Source: Acanthosepion esculentum (Eukaryota > Mollusca > Cephalopoda > Sepiida > Sepiidae). Taken from it: a stretch of DNA of 64,000 bases. A program made the position numbers and the translations under genes. The notes under the pieces were generated by a model. It had not been told where the DNA came from. It saw only the letters and a list, made by a program, of their open reading frames with translations, and ran no database searches. Positions 1 through 11,465 of this stretch are shown in pieces (position 1 is the stretch's first letter; each line of letters starts with the position of its first letter). The stretch is from NCBI GenBank assembly GCA_964036315.1, contig OZ038510.1, forward strand, positions 78,483,256 to 78,547,255, given 5' to 3'.

Positions 1-61
1 TCTCTGGATCTTATCAAGAACCCTGAGGCAAACAGCAGGGGCTACAGACCATATATGGCAG

Positions 62-62
<1 letters not shown>

Positions 63-114
<52 letters not shown>

Positions 115-136
115 TAGATAGATAGATAGATAGATA
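63..136. repeat. (TA)n then (GATA)n microsatellite
   Basis: A perfect TA tract of about 45 bp grades into GATA repeats. Bases 1-60 before it hold nothing I recognise. Confidence 0.95.
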
Positions 137-149
137 TGCACGCAGGAAG

Positions 150-247
150 GCTTATAGTCAGATCACATGGAAACACCCACGTTAAGCAACGTCGAACCTG
201 ATCATTAACTAGATAGGTGACCGCTTGCGAATACCAGGAGCTGTGGA
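150..247 (+). mobile_element. 5S rRNA-derived repeat, copy 1
   Basis: The stretch follows the order of a 5S rRNA gene: GTTAAGCAACGTCGA (box A region), then an intermediate element read as AGATAGGTGACC, then GCGAATACCAGG (box C region). The 5' third is degraded. It starts with the same leader (GCAGGAAGGCTTATAG) as the copy at 352, so it belongs to a mobile 5S-derived family rather than a functional 5S gene. A plain 5S pseudogene is the alternative. Confidence 0.7.
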
Positions 248-269
248 AATATTAACAAAATAGATACAA

Positions 270-338
270 AATACACACACACACACACACACACATACAT
301 ACATATGTATATAAATAGAGAGAGAGAGAGAGAGAGAG
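270..338. repeat. (CA)n and (GA)n microsatellites
   Basis: A CA tract, a short TACA/TATG spacer and a GA tract separate the two 5S-derived copies. Confidence 0.95.
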
Positions 339-351
339 GCAGGCAGGTAAG

Positions 352-475
352 CATGCAGGAATGCTTATAGCCAGATCATATTGAAACACCGGTTCTCGTA
401 AGACGTTAAGCAAGATCAGTATCTAGATGGGTGACCGTTGGCGAATACCAGGTGTTATAATCTTGGATGTGCGGT
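352..475 (+). mobile_element. 5S rRNA-derived repeat, copy 2
   Basis: It reads AACACCGGTTCTCGT, GACGTTAAGCAAG, then TAGATGGGTGACCGT and GCGAATACCAGGTG, matching the internal promoter region of 5S rRNA in order. It continues into CTTGGATGTGCGG, which also ends the copy near 20760 on the opposite strand. That shared non-5S flank supports a mobile element. Confidence 0.75.
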
Positions 476-479
476 TGGT

Positions 480-1840
480 GTAATAGATAACAGCTCGGAA
501 TTGTAAAAGTTCTAATTCATGTCGAGTTCGTTATATTCAATTACGCGCAAATACCTTTTGAGAAAGGCATGAATACACATCCCTAAAGTTATGGTTAACT
601 TGGATTAGTAAAATTATTATTCACCCCATCTCAAAAAAAAAAAAAAAAATCTTAAAAATCTAAAAATATTTTCTGGCTTTAAATAACATGAAAATGATTG
701 ATAAACTGTAAAAAAAAAAAAGAACAATCAATTAACCCAGATATTTACTAATTTATGATTAGTTTATCGTAGTAATGAAGTGTCCCATAAAGATGGAACT
801 AGTTTGCTACAGCAGGCACCCACCACTGTGTGCGTGAATGTATGCGTGTGTACAACCTTGTGAGTTCATGGCTGTAACACGATAATGTAGTAGTATTCCT
901 TCCGATGGATCACTCTCTCTCTTGTTTTCCTTACTCTCCCACGACTCTTCCTCGCTTAAATTACTCTCCTTTTCCCGCGTTGCAAAAATACCGCATTCAA
1001 AAATAAAATAAAAATAAAAATATTTGCGTGTGTATTCGTGCGTCAAGCAGGAACAGACTTTGCCGAGCGTCACACAATGATACTCCTTATCAGCATTAGT
1101 CACATCAATCACACGGTGACGGGATATGAATGAAGTCGTGTGCGACCAAACAGACCTGAGTACTATTTTACATACGTGTGCACACGCATGTGAATACTCA
1201 AAGCCTCTCGGAGGTAGGTCCATTATAATTTCTAGACGTTTGCATGTACGCCGATCTCCGCTGTTTTTTTTTTTTTGTTTTTTTTTACGCCAACTCAGTG
1301 GGAGAAAAGCGGACAACCGCTTATGCGAAAACACAGCTGAAAGTTGCACGCGCAATACACATGGAGGATGCAAAACCAGAAGAGTCAGAGGCGGTTACCA
1401 AGGAGATCTACACGACAGTTCCCTGGCTGGATTGGTGACCTAAAGAGAGATCAAAATGTCCCTAACGAAATACAGAATGAACAAAGGTAGGAAGAGGACG
1501 AATATTATTATTTCCCTTTCAATATTATCAGTTTAAAAAATATTACACTATTCTGGGATGGAAGCTTCCCTATAACATTATCAGTACGGAACATTTATTG
1601 TCATTGTTATTGACTGTCCCCCATTTTGTATGGAATATTCTTTCTTTTTTTTTCCCGTCTATTTTTACAAACTTAGCATTTCATGGTGTTGGCCTTTTCC
1701 CTCCCGTATCACGTTTCTCGTTTTGAAAAATGCTTAGTATTGTCTGAACATCCACCGGATTGTTGTTGTTACCGGGGGCGTTGTCTACTGCAACATTTTA
1801 TGATTCGTTCGGACGAGTAAACACATCCTCGCCTTTAAGC
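480..1840. other. Unassigned sequence
   Basis: AT-rich non-repetitive sequence with short A and T runs. An open frame lies on the minus strand (1373-807) and another on the plus strand (1126-1443). Neither shows a recognisable domain, and both contain low-complexity K/F runs from homopolymers, so I do not call a gene. Confidence 0.5.
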
Positions 1841-1860
1841 AATATTTAATGTTTACATTA

Positions 1861-1881
1861 CTCTCTCTCTCTCTCTCTCTC

Positions 1882-1926
<45 letters not shown>

Positions 1927-1953
1927 TTATATCTCTATCTATCTATCTATCTA

Positions 1954-2016
<63 letters not shown>

Positions 2017-2098
2017 TCTGTTCGTATCTATCTCATTCTGTTTATTATCTATCTTATTCTGTTCATTATCTATCTTATCTATTTCTCATTCTGTTCAA

Positions 2099-2153
<55 letters not shown>

Positions 2154-2182
2154 GTATCTATGATATTCTGTTCATTTTCTAC

Positions 2183-2220
<38 letters not shown>

Positions 2221-2278
2221 GTTAAAGTGTCAACAGCTTTCTTGTCAAAAAAGCAGCTTGTCAAGCATTTCTCTCTTC

Positions 2279-2362
<84 letters not shown>

Positions 2363-2481
2363 CATTTCATTATCACTCCGTGCTTTCCAGTTGTAGATCG
2401 GTCCTTCAATACGTTTGTCATCCTTTCAAGTTCTTATTGTTATTACTTATTACATATAGCTTTGTTATTTACCACAAAGGA

Positions 2482-2575
<94 letters not shown>

Positions 2576-2729
2576 GCCAATGATATATATATGAATATAT
2601 ATATATTAATTTATATATGTGTAGATATAGTAGCGCTATTACAATCATATACACATATATATGTATATATATATACATATATATATATATAACTATCATA
2701 TACAGTGATATATATATATATAATTATAT

Positions 2730-2765
<36 letters not shown>

Positions 2766-2782
2766 ATCACTATATATGATAG

Positions 2783-2825
<43 letters not shown>

Positions 2826-2966
2826 TAATTATATGTTTATATATATATATATATATAAATTTATATATGTGTAGATATAGCAGGGCTATTACAATCATAT
2901 ACATATATATATGTATATATATACATATATATATCATATACAGTGGTATATATATATATATGCATA

Positions 2967-3000
<34 letters not shown>
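1861..3000. repeat. Compound (TC)n/(TA)n/(GATA)n microsatellite
   Basis: In order: TC tract, TA tract, TCTA tract, TA tract, then TCTA tracts split by TTCTGTTCAT-type spacers (2015-2220), a long TC tract (2283-2360), a TA tract (2488-2572) and TA-rich sequence to 3000. A segment with TGTGTAGATATAG appears twice (2617 and 2868), so part of the tract was duplicated. The TTCTGTTCA spacer is the reverse complement of the one in the (GATA)n arrays at 12355 and 33870. Confidence 0.9.
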
Positions 3001-3084
3001 ACGTATATGGTGCATATAATACACACAAACGCACATAAATATTCATATCTCTTACACACACACTCATATTTAAGTAAATGTCGT

Positions 3085-3410
3085 GTTTATATTAAACAGT
3101 ATTAAACAACATTTACCGGCCTGAATGTCCGAGAAATTTTCATAAAAATATGCGTTCTCCGACAGGAATCGAACCTGTATCCTATAAGGAACCGTCATAT
3201 AGCCTGACGCGTTATTACCGATTGAGCCACAGAGGAGTGTTTCGGTTAGCCAGGTCGATTTTAATGTTTATTAAACTACAATTCTCCATGATTTTCTCTC
3301 ATACATTCCTATCTGCCCGATGCGTATCCAAACGTAAACAAACGCATATTTTCTATGACAATTTCTCGGACATTTAGGCCGGTAAATGTCGTTAATACTA
3401 TTTATTATAA
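3085..3410 (-). mobile_element. tRNA-derived SINE (family 3) with inverted tails
   Basis: On the minus strand a tRNA-like head runs from about 3240 down to 3155: GTGGCTCAATCGGTAATAAC resembles a box A region and CAGGTTCGATTCCTG is a good box B with its T-arm stem. The non-tRNA tail, containing GGCCTGAATGTCCGAGAAAT, lies at 3118-3137. An inverted second copy of the tail lies at 3359-3390. Two tails face each other across the head, which suggests head-to-head insertion or inverted duplication. Related heads and tails occur near 24800, 25560 and 52350. Confidence 0.7.
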
Positions 3411-3500
3411 AACAGAGCATTTACTTAAATATTTGTATCTATAAAAAGAATGTTAAACATAAAAATGTCTTAAAATAATTTTCGGACTTTGTCCATTTCA

Positions 3501-3502
3501 TA

Positions 3503-3571
<69 letters not shown>

Positions 3572-3572
3572 T
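3501..3572. repeat. (TA)n-(GT)n microsatellite
   Basis: A short TA tract is followed by about 50 bp of GT. Confidence 0.95.
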
Positions 3573-3617
3573 ATATATGTATGGTATTATCAAAAAAACA
3601 AACATAACAAATTTAGT

Positions 3618-3671
3618 CTGATGAAGTCCTAAAGGACAAAACGCGACACAAGAAAACATTTTCCACTTTGT
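3618..3671 (+). ncRNA. Degenerate hammerhead ribozyme-like motif
   Basis: CTGATGA at 3618-3624 is followed by GTCC-TAAA-GGAC (3626-3637), a good stem II. The GAAA of the core reads AAAA, so G12 is lost. GACACAAG (3645) can pair with CTTTGTC (3665-3671) as a long stem III. It is probably an inactive relative of the hammerhead modules elsewhere in the window. Confidence 0.45.
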
Positions 3672-3750
3672 CATATATTTCCCCCAATATTGTTCGTGAC
3701 ATAGATTTTTCCCCAATATTGTTCTTGGTATATAAAAATATACATGGTTA

Positions 3751-3754
<4 letters not shown>

Positions 3755-3790
<36 letters not shown>
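3755..3790. repeat. (TA)n microsatellite
   Basis: A perfect TA tract separates the degenerate hammerhead module from the mariner remnant. Confidence 0.95.
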
Positions 3791-3793
<3 letters not shown>

Positions 3794-3892
3794 GATCCAT
3801 TTAGGTGAAAGCTAGTTAGGTAGATTCTGGGTCACTAGGATTTTTTATACTCTGCTCTACTAAAAGCATTTAGCACTTTACGTTTTTTTTTC

Positions 3893-4480
3893 TTATTTAA
3901 TACGATTGTTTTTTTGTTTTTTTGTTTTTTTACTGCATTTGGAGATTGGTCTCCAGCTGTGCTGGTCAAACTCACTGCCTCCGCGTAGAGAGGACCCCCA
4001 GACATCGTGATCAATGGGGTTTCGGTCAGGGTAGTTAGGTGGCCAGATGTAAGGTAGGATGTGGTCGCAGAAATTGTTTGATAGCCATGATTGTGTTCTG
4101 CTTGTGAGGCATGGTGCAGAGTCCTGTGTTCTAGATATAGGGTCTTTCAGTAACCATCCTCTTGAACGAAAGCAGTACATCATCAAGGCACTTAATGTAT
4201 ACCTCTGAGTTGAGTGTTAAGCCCTCACTAATAAATTCGGGAGATCTTTTCTTATCAGAATGATCAGAGTGAGATTTCCGAGCTGCTGTATCTTCGTAAT
4301 CACCATTAGACTCATCCAACTCCTTCCGAATCCTCTACACTGTCCTCAGATTGACACCCAGATAATCTGAAATGTTCGTCTTGGAGATTCCGGCGCGAAT
4401 GCCAAACGGTACAGCATGCCGTTTTCAAATTTCTGGCGGAGTGAATTGCGTTATTGTGTTCATTTCCTCACAGAGGTTAC
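3893..4480 (-). mobile_element. Internally deleted mariner-type transposase
   Basis: Read on the minus strand, the start (about 4480-4330) encodes MNTITQFTPPEI, a stop, then a helix-turn-helix region with GISKTNISDYLGVNLRTV and DESNGDYEDTAARKSHSDHS. After about residue 80 the frame jumps to the C-terminal half (LNSEVYIKCLDDVL), so the middle of the protein, including the first catalytic Asp, is missing. A frameshift follows. The last part keeps QDSAPCLTSRTQSWLS and WPPNYPDRNPIDHDVWG, the regions of the second and third acidic residues of mariner transposases. It cannot be active. Confidence 0.8.
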
Positions 4481-4574
4481 CCAACTGCCCCTACTATACC
4501 GTGCCGACGACAAAATCAAAAACAAACAACGCACCTACGTAAAATTTAAAATATGAAATTGCGACAATTTATCC

Positions 4575-4606
4575 ATCGCACCTTGTGTGTGTGTTTGTGT
4601 ATGTAT

Positions 4607-4668
<62 letters not shown>
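4575..4668. repeat. (GT)/(AC)n-(AT)n microsatellite
   Basis: GT, AC and AT tracts in succession. The adjoining sequence at 4556-4580 may be the end of the mariner element. Confidence 0.9.
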
Positions 4669-4670
<2 letters not shown>

Positions 4671-4859
4671 TTCGATGTGCCGCGTCTAACCTACCCTTAG
4701 TAAATAAATAATTAGAATTTTGTCGCAAAACTGATGTGATCATCTGATTACCTGTTTGAAAAACAGATTGATAAATTCAAAAATAAATTTCTTTTCAAAT
4801 CTCCCTTAAATCCCTGGCAACGTATTTCATTTACGAAAACAGATGAAAGGAAAAGACAT

Positions 4860-5560
4860 TGGACCCAGAACTACTTCCTGTCACAGTGAACAGATGTCCC
4901 CTCGGGGAAGCTCCGTGTCTTGAGAGACTATTGGGCCTTAAACTCACACCTGACCTCAGGTAGAACTCGTACATACGATTTATCGCTAATGATGCAGGTA
5001 AAATATTCAACGTCCTGTACCGCTCCAGTAAGTACCTGATTCCTCATGTTATTCTCAGCCTTTACAAGAGCAATATCAAGCCGAAAATGGAGTGCTGTCG
5101 TCATATATGAACAGGAGCTATCCAGTACTTCACTTTCCCGTCTCGATAGAGTTCAAAAGCGTCTCCGAGTCCTTTTGGGTGACGAATTATTACGCCACTG
5201 AACAGCATCTCACTGCTATATTGCTGCTTCCTTGGAAAGTGCTCGGACGAACTACATTCCTTGGTTACGCCGGGTCTAACCTTCACGGCTAGGACCAGCC
5301 ATGCCACTTACATTGTAGGAAGCCACCGGCATTCTCCCCAAAATTCAATCGATGAGAAGTAAGTTCTACTCAAACAGATTTTTCCCGCGAACAACTGCCC
5401 TGTGAGACCGAATCCCACAAGGATTTTTCCCCGATCACTACAATCTTAACCCGTTCGTCTAGGTTTAACTGTTATCTTCCCCTCCTATCCATATAAACTG
5501 CATCTTGATGTCACCCTCTAACTCGAGTGGCCCTGGGCCTTGTACAGGGTGAAAAGAGCG
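4860..5560 (+). mobile_element. LINE 3' end, Jockey/CR1-like, degenerate
   Basis: Scattered frames encode the thumb and C-terminal part of a non-LTR reverse transcriptase: NSYIRFIANDAGKI, LYKSNIKPKMEC, then GKCSDELHSLVTPGLTF. The order and wording match the fragments at 20236-20620 and 49400-50190, so all three are one family. Several frameshifts and stops are present, and no catalytic YADD region is included. Confidence 0.75.
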
Positions 5561-5735
5561 CCTGTAGTTTGTAGCACTTGTGTAACCCGAACATTGCTCT
5601 CTTTACGCCCGCTTGGTGACAACACTCAACTTTACACACGGCTTTTGTAATTGGCATTGGCTGTTTATCTTATTTCCCACATAAATAATCCCGACGGAAT
5701 AATTTCGGATAAAAATTATGAATATAATCAATCAT

Positions 5736-6450
5736 GGCCGGTCTAAGGGCCTCGTGCCCCACCAATCTATGATACACCTTCAATCTATTACATCTCAGTT
5801 TTCATAAGATATTTTTCACATAAAATATAAATTTTATAGTAACTTAATTATGTACAATAATGGATCATATGTAATACAGTTGAGCAATTCAAATAGAAAA
5901 ATTGAAAATAAATGTAATATATCGCATCAAAAATTAGAGACATGTTATAAAAGATCTTAAATAAATCAACAATGTTTTGTAGCAATTCTTAACATCAAGG
6001 TATTTCTTGTTTAAAAAGTTGAATAATTTAACACATTCAAAATGATGAATAAAAATTTGTGAATTTTATATAGTTTTTTTCTTTTCTTTTTTAGACATAA
6101 CAAAAATAATATAATAATAATAATAATAATAACAGCAAAATAAATTCACGGATTTGGATAAAAAAAAGCTCCCCCCCCCCCGAATTCCGTCAAAATCAGC
6201 GAAAATTTTTCATCCTTTAATAGTCAGTTGTGCTTAGTTTAATTTGTAACCTATATAAATCTATGTAGAAAAAATCATGTTGATAAGATGGTGAGGGTCA
6301 AAAAGCAGTGCCCGGGGCTGCCATTCAGACTTGGCCCTCCATTATTGTACATAATTAGGTTACAATAAAATTTGTATTTTATATGAATACTACTTTATGA
6401 AAATTGAGATGTGTTAGAGTGGGGCTGCACAAGACCCTTACATCGGCCTT
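5736..6450. mobile_element. Foldback/MITE-like element with long inverted ends
   Basis: About 130 bp at 5736-5870 (ATGGCCGGTCTAAGGGC at the outer edge, TTATGTACAATAATGG inside) recurs inverted at 6325-6450. The interior is AT-rich and contains a (TAA)n stretch and a C10 run. No coding capacity is visible. The superfamily is unknown. Confidence 0.65.
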
Positions 6451-6544
6451 GGTCCCAAAACGTGAATAGATAACTCTCCTACAATACCCTTTTTACTCAG
6501 AGACTCCAGAGGAGACTTGGTATTTAAGCACTGAAAATTACCAC

Positions 6545-7648
6545 ACAACAGCAATAATAATAATAATAATAATAATAGCTGATATTGATCGCCTGTATGT
6601 GCCCAGATCCGAAGGAGGCAGAGGACTAGTTCAACTAGAACTATCCTACAAAAGTACAACAATTGGCCTCCAAAGACTGGATGATGGTATGTGTCAAGGA
6701 GCATGAAAGTAGTAAGTGTCTTTACTCTGTAGTAAAGGAAGCCGACAAATTCAAAATGGAGTTTCAAATGGGCACAGAAATGCAAATACATCACTATACA
6801 CTGGCTGAAGCTGCAAAATACTTTAAAAAGAATGCAAAGACAAATGCGACCGACCAGATAAAGAAACAATGGCAAGATAAACCGCTCCACGGCCAATATT
6901 CTGCCCGTACCAAACAAGCTGACGTAGACAAAAACCGCACCCATCAGTGGCTACGTAGTGCAGGGTTGAAAGCTGAAACTGAAGGTTTTATCATTGCTGC
7001 ACAAGACCAATGCTTGTTAACTAGGAATTATCAAGCACATATACTAAAATACTGTGTTAGCCCAAAATGCAGATTCTGTGATAAATATCCAGAAACCATT
7101 GATCATCTTATATCAGGTTGCACGATATTGGCACCCACTGAATATAAAACCCGGCATGACAGAGTGGGCCAATATCTGCACTGGAAAATTTGCAACTCCT
7201 ATGGGAAGGAAACTGAAAGAAACTGGTACGAACACCACCCTGACCCGGTTACGGAGATAGGACCTGTTACAATTCTATGGGACTATACAATACAGTTTCA
7301 CACAATACACACTGACAGAACAATCAAAGCCAACCGCCTAGACATTGTTATTAAAGACCACAAACAAAATAAGTGCCTCCTTATTGATATGCCAGTCCCT
7401 GCAGACTGCAATGTATCTTTGAAGATATTCGAAAAACTGTCAAAATACAAGGACCTTGAATTAGAAATCTTAAAAATGTGGCACATGGGAACATCAACAA
7501 TCCCTGTTGTAGTTGGATCCCTTGGACTGGTTGGAAAAGATTCCAGTAGGCTAATTGAAGGGATCCCTGGAAGTCCATGCCTCAAAGAGATACAAAAAAT
7601 TGTTCTGACAAGTACAGCCCACACTTGACGAAGAGCTTTATCTATGTA

Positions 7649-7702
<54 letters not shown>

Positions 7703-7796
7703 GCAGTGCAAAGTGTTATGATGCCATTTCTAACCTTAGGTCCCTGGGCGGGACCCGGAAAGAAATGTGTAAACACCAGATATCAAAGGAAATAAA

Positions 7797-7833
<37 letters not shown>
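6545..7833 (+). mobile_element. R4/Dong-like LINE, truncated copy A
   Basis: The copy is 5'-truncated and starts directly after an (AAT)n tract, at 6571, with an in-frame region (LYVPRSEGGRGLVQLELS). A frameshift near 6665 shifts it into the main ORF. Its 3' UTR contains GGTCCCTGGGCGGGACCCGG and ends in (AAT)n at 7797-7833. Flanking TAA-type repeats on both sides match the known preference of Dong elements for (TAA)n targets. A (ATT)n tract of about 50 bp has expanded inside the 3' UTR (7648-7701). Confidence 0.8.
6663..7628 (+). pseudogene. C-terminal part of R2/R4-type LINE protein
   Basis: About 321 codons are open. A zinc knuckle of the R2 type is visible: C136, C139, H148 and C153 (CRFCDKYPETIDHLISGC). 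A restriction-like endonuclease follows, with RLDIVIKDHK (D227) and CLLIDMPVP (D242). Spacing fits the PD-(12-14)-D motif of this class, although the usual Pro before the first Asp is Leu. In the family this nuclease nicks the target for target-primed reverse transcription. The frame starts inside the element, since the RT domain is missing. It ends at a TGA where related copies continue with LRRALSM, so the stop is premature by a few codons. It is a fossil, not an expressed gene. Confidence 0.8.
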
Positions 7834-10185
7834 GCCTCGATGGTAGAAAATTTCCTTGAATGGAACTCTGGAAGAACCACATTATACCTAAATCACGTCA
7901 ATGGTACTGTCACTTCCAGTTGTTTGGATATATGACGAGGAACCTTTCAAGGGGGCTCCATCTCGCCCCTTTTGTCCTCTCTGTCCTTAACCCCCCTTTC
8001 GCATGAACTAAACAGTAATAACAATGGATATAACGTAATAGGAAAGGAATTAACAACCTGTTCTACATGGATGTTCTCAAACTCTTTGCCAAAGACGACA
8101 ATGAGTTGAAGATTAACCTCATCACTGTAAATGTTTCAGTGACGACATAGGTATGGATTTCCGATTAGATAAATGTGCAAAAGTAACATTCAAGGAAGAG
8201 AAAGACACTCAATAGATTCAGATTTGGTCACAAAGATTAGGGAACTGGAACAAGAGGAAGCTTATAAATACCAAGTAGTTAACGGGGGGGGTAGAATACA
8301 GTCGGCCCAAATGAAGAAGAATGTAAGAAAAGAATACTACAATCATGTGCGTCTGGTGTTATATTCGGATTTGAATTCACATAGTAGAATATAATCCATA
8401 AAAACTTTAGCTGTGCCTGTGCGGCAATAAAATTTCAACATCCATAATTGGATCATAGCTGACATTAAGCGAATGGATTTCAAAACGAGAAAGCTTCTCA
8501 CTTGCCACCGCTGATGTTGATCACCTCTATGTGCCCAGATCCGAAAGTGGAAGAGGATTAGTTCAACTAGAACTGTCTTGCAACCGGACTTCAAAGATAC
8601 CTAGAAACTACAGAAGTCTGGATGATGATCTGTCTCAAAGAACATGAAAGAAATAAGAAATTTTATTGACTAATAAATGAAGGTAACAAATTCAAAAGGG
8701 AATTTCGAGTGGGTGAGGAAGTGCTGATGAACTATAATACAATTACTGCAGTGGCAAAAACCTAAAAAACGAAAGCAAGAGTAAATTCAATGTACCAAAC
8801 GCAAAAACGATGGCAAGATAAGCCTCTTTATGGTCAATATTCTGCCCACACCAAACAAGCTGATATAGATAAATCCCGTACTCATTTGTGGTTACGTAAT
8901 GCAGGGTTAAAAGCTGAAACCGAGGGTTTTATTCTTTCTGCAAAGGAACAATATTTGCTAACTAGAAATTACCAAGCTCACACACTGAAAAATTGTGTTG
9001 ATCTCAAATGTAGATTTTGTGATAAATATCCAGAAACAACTGGCCATCTTGTATCAGGTTGCACAGTCTTAGCACCCACTGAATATAAAACCCGGCATGA
9101 TAGGGTGGGCCAATATCTGCACCGGAAATATGAAACCTTTACGGGAAGGAAACTGTAAGAAACTGGTATAAACATCACCCAGACCTGGTTACCTGTAACG
9201 ATTTTATGGGACATATAATACAGACGCATAATACCTATAACAATTTTATGGGGCATATAATACAGTCACATAAGGCATATAATATAGAAACAGAATACAT
9301 CTAATACAGACACATAAGACATATAATACAGACACATAAGTCCTATAACAATTTTATGGGACAAATAATACAGTCACATAAGACATACAAAACACACACA
9401 TAAGACATATAAGTATTTTATGGGACATATAATACAGACACATATGACACATAAGACCTATAACAATTTTATGGGGCATATAATACAGTCACATAAGGTA
9501 TATAATAGAGAAACATAAGACATCTAATACAGACACATAAGACATATAAGAATTTTATGTGATATATAATACAGACACATAAGACCGAAAAAAGTTTTGT
9601 AGGAGATATAATACAGACACATACGACCTATAACAATTTTATAGGACGTATAATACAGACACATAAGACATATAATACAGGCGCATATGACATATAATAC
9701 AGACAAATAAGACCTATAAAAATTTTATGGGACATATAATACAGACACATAAGACATATAATACAGACACATAAGACCTATATGAATTTTATGGGACAAT
9801 ACACAGAGACAGAACAATCACAGCTAATCGCCGAGTCATCATGATCAAAGACCACAAAACAGAACAGGCTTTCTTATTGACATGGCAGACCCTACAGATT
9901 GTAATGTATCTTTGAAGATATTCAATAAACTATCAAAATACAAGGATCTTGAGGTGGAAATCTAAAAATGTGGCACATGACGATATCAATAATTCCAAAT
10001 GTATTTGGAGCTCACGGATTTTGGTTCTGATAGACTCACGGAAGTGATTTCTGGTAGTTCATGCCTTAAAGAAATACAAAAAATTGTTCTCACAAGTACA
10101 GCTTATACCTTACCAAGAGCTTCATCTATGTAAAACGTGTATCATCTTAGTTTGTTTTTTGTTTTTTTGGTGGGGGGGGCAGGGT
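7834..10185 (+). mobile_element. R4/Dong-like LINE copy B, longest and most decayed
   Basis: This copy starts after (AAT)n and reaches further 5' than the others. Near 8055-8085 it encodes NNLFYMDVLKLFAKD, the RT motif C with the second catalytic Asp replaced by Val. It then runs through SDDIGMDFRLDKCAK-like and LYVPRSESGRGLVQ-like segments, a frame at 8790-9158 with the zinc knuckle CRFCDKYPETTGHLVSGC, a minisatellite (9190-9805), the endonuclease region (IKDHK near 9845) and the C-terminus to about 10130. Many stops and frameshifts are present. Confidence 0.75.
9190..9805 (+). repeat. Minisatellite inside LINE copy B
   Basis: About 615 bp of imperfect repeats are built from two modules: AATTTTATGGGACATATAAT and ACAGACACATAAGACATATA. 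The seed is present once in the intact copy A at about 7268-7310 (ATTCTATGGGACTATACAAT), so the array expanded from LINE coding sequence between the zinc knuckle and the endonuclease. Confidence 0.85.
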
Positions 10186-10535
10186 CATTAAAAAAACTAT
10201 TCAAATACAAAGATCTTGAAGTAGAATTCTAAAAAATGCGGCACATGAGGAAATCAATAATTCCGGTTGTAGTTGGAGCCCTCGGGTTGGTTGAAGGGAT
10301 TCTTGGTAGCCCATGCTTTAAATACAAAAAAGATGTACTCACAAATACGGCTCACACATTACGAAAGTCTTTATCTGTGTAAAATGTGTGTGATCTTATT
10401 TTGTTTTGTTTTTCAAAAAATGTTCAGTGAAAAGTGTCATGAAGCCATTTCTGACGTTAGGTCTCTTGTTGGGACCCGGAAGGAAATGTGTGTACAACAG
10501 CAATGAAAGTAAATAATAATAATAATAATAACAAC
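10186..10535 (+). mobile_element. R4/Dong-like LINE tail, copy C
   Basis: It encodes only the last part of the protein (VVVGALGLVEGILGSPCF) plus a 3' UTR with GTTGGGACCCGGAAGGAAAT and an (AAT)n tail. With copies D and F it forms a second subfamily, marked by CTGACGTTAGGTCTC in the UTR. Confidence 0.75.
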
Positions 10536-10540
10536 AACAA

Positions 10541-11001
10541 CAAATTTATGGGACTTTACAATACAGACAGAACAATCAAAGCTAATCGCTTAGACATCTT
10601 GATCAAAGACCACAAAAACAGAATGTGCTTTCTTATTGATATCGAAGACCCTTTAGATTGTCATTTATCTTTGAAGATCATTGAAAAATAAACTATCCAA
10701 ATACAAAGGTCCTGAATTGGAAATGAAAAAATGTGATATATGAGGAAATCAATAATTCCAGTTGTAGTTGGAACCCTCGGGTTGGTTGAAGGGATTCTTG
10801 GTAGCCCATGCTTTAAATACAAAAAAATGTACTCACAAGTACGGCTCACACATAACGAAAGGCTTTAGCTATGTATAATGTTTATGATCCTTGTATTTTT
10901 TTTCAAAAAATGCTCAGTGAAAAATTTCGTGAAGCCATTTCTGACGTTAGGTCTCTGGTTGGGACCCGGAAGGAAATGTGCGTACAACAGCAATGAAAGT
11001 A

Positions 11002-11053
<52 letters not shown>
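10541..11053 (+). mobile_element. R4/Dong-like LINE tail, copy D
   Basis: It starts in the endonuclease region just after (AAT)n/(AAC)n, at TTTATGGGACTTTACAATAC, and encodes NRLDILIKDHKNRMCFLIDI. Then come a decayed C-terminus, a subfamily 2 UTR and an (AAT)n tail of about 50 bp. Confidence 0.8.
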
Positions 11054-11056
<3 letters not shown>

Positions 11057-11464
11057 TAAGTGCCTCCTTATTGATATGGCAGTCCCTGCAGACTGCAATG
11101 TGTCTTTGAAGATATTCGAAAAACTGTCAAAATACAAGGACCTTGAAATAGAAATCTCAAAAATGTGGCACATGGGAACATCAACAATTCCTGTTGTAGT
11201 TGGAGCCCTTGGACTGGTTGGAAAAGATTCCAGTAGGCTGATTGAAGGGATCCCTGGAAGTCCATGCCTCAAAGAGATACAAAAAATTGTTCTGACAAGT
11301 ACAGCCCACACTTTACGAAGGGCTTTATCTATGTAATTATTTTTTTTTTTTTGCAGTGGAAAGTGTCATGATGCCATTTCTAACCTTAGGTCCCTGGGCG
11401 GGACCCGGAAAGAAATGTGTAAACGCCAGATATCAAAGGAAATAAAAATAATAATAATAATAAT
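11054..11464 (+). mobile_element. R4/Dong-like LINE tail, copy E
   Basis: It starts after (AAT)n within the endonuclease motif (KCLLIDMAVPADCNVSLK) and is open to the natural end HTLRRALSM and stop (11336). The UTR is subfamily 1, nearly identical to copy A, with an (AAT)n tail. It is the least decayed 3' end here. Confidence 0.85.
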
Positions 11465-11465
11465 G

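Noticed and set aside
150..475. Functional 5S rRNA genes
   Set aside because: The 5' third is degraded, box sequences carry substitutions and the flanks are repeated elsewhere. Mobile 5S-derived repeats fit better.
807..1443. Overlapping frames on both strands, 188 and 105 codons
   Set aside because: No recognisable domain, homopolymer-derived K and F runs, and no start context or splice signals that I could support.
3155..3245. A true tRNA gene on the minus strand
   Set aside because: The T-arm is good but the acceptor stem pairs over only about 4-5 bp and SINE tails flank it.
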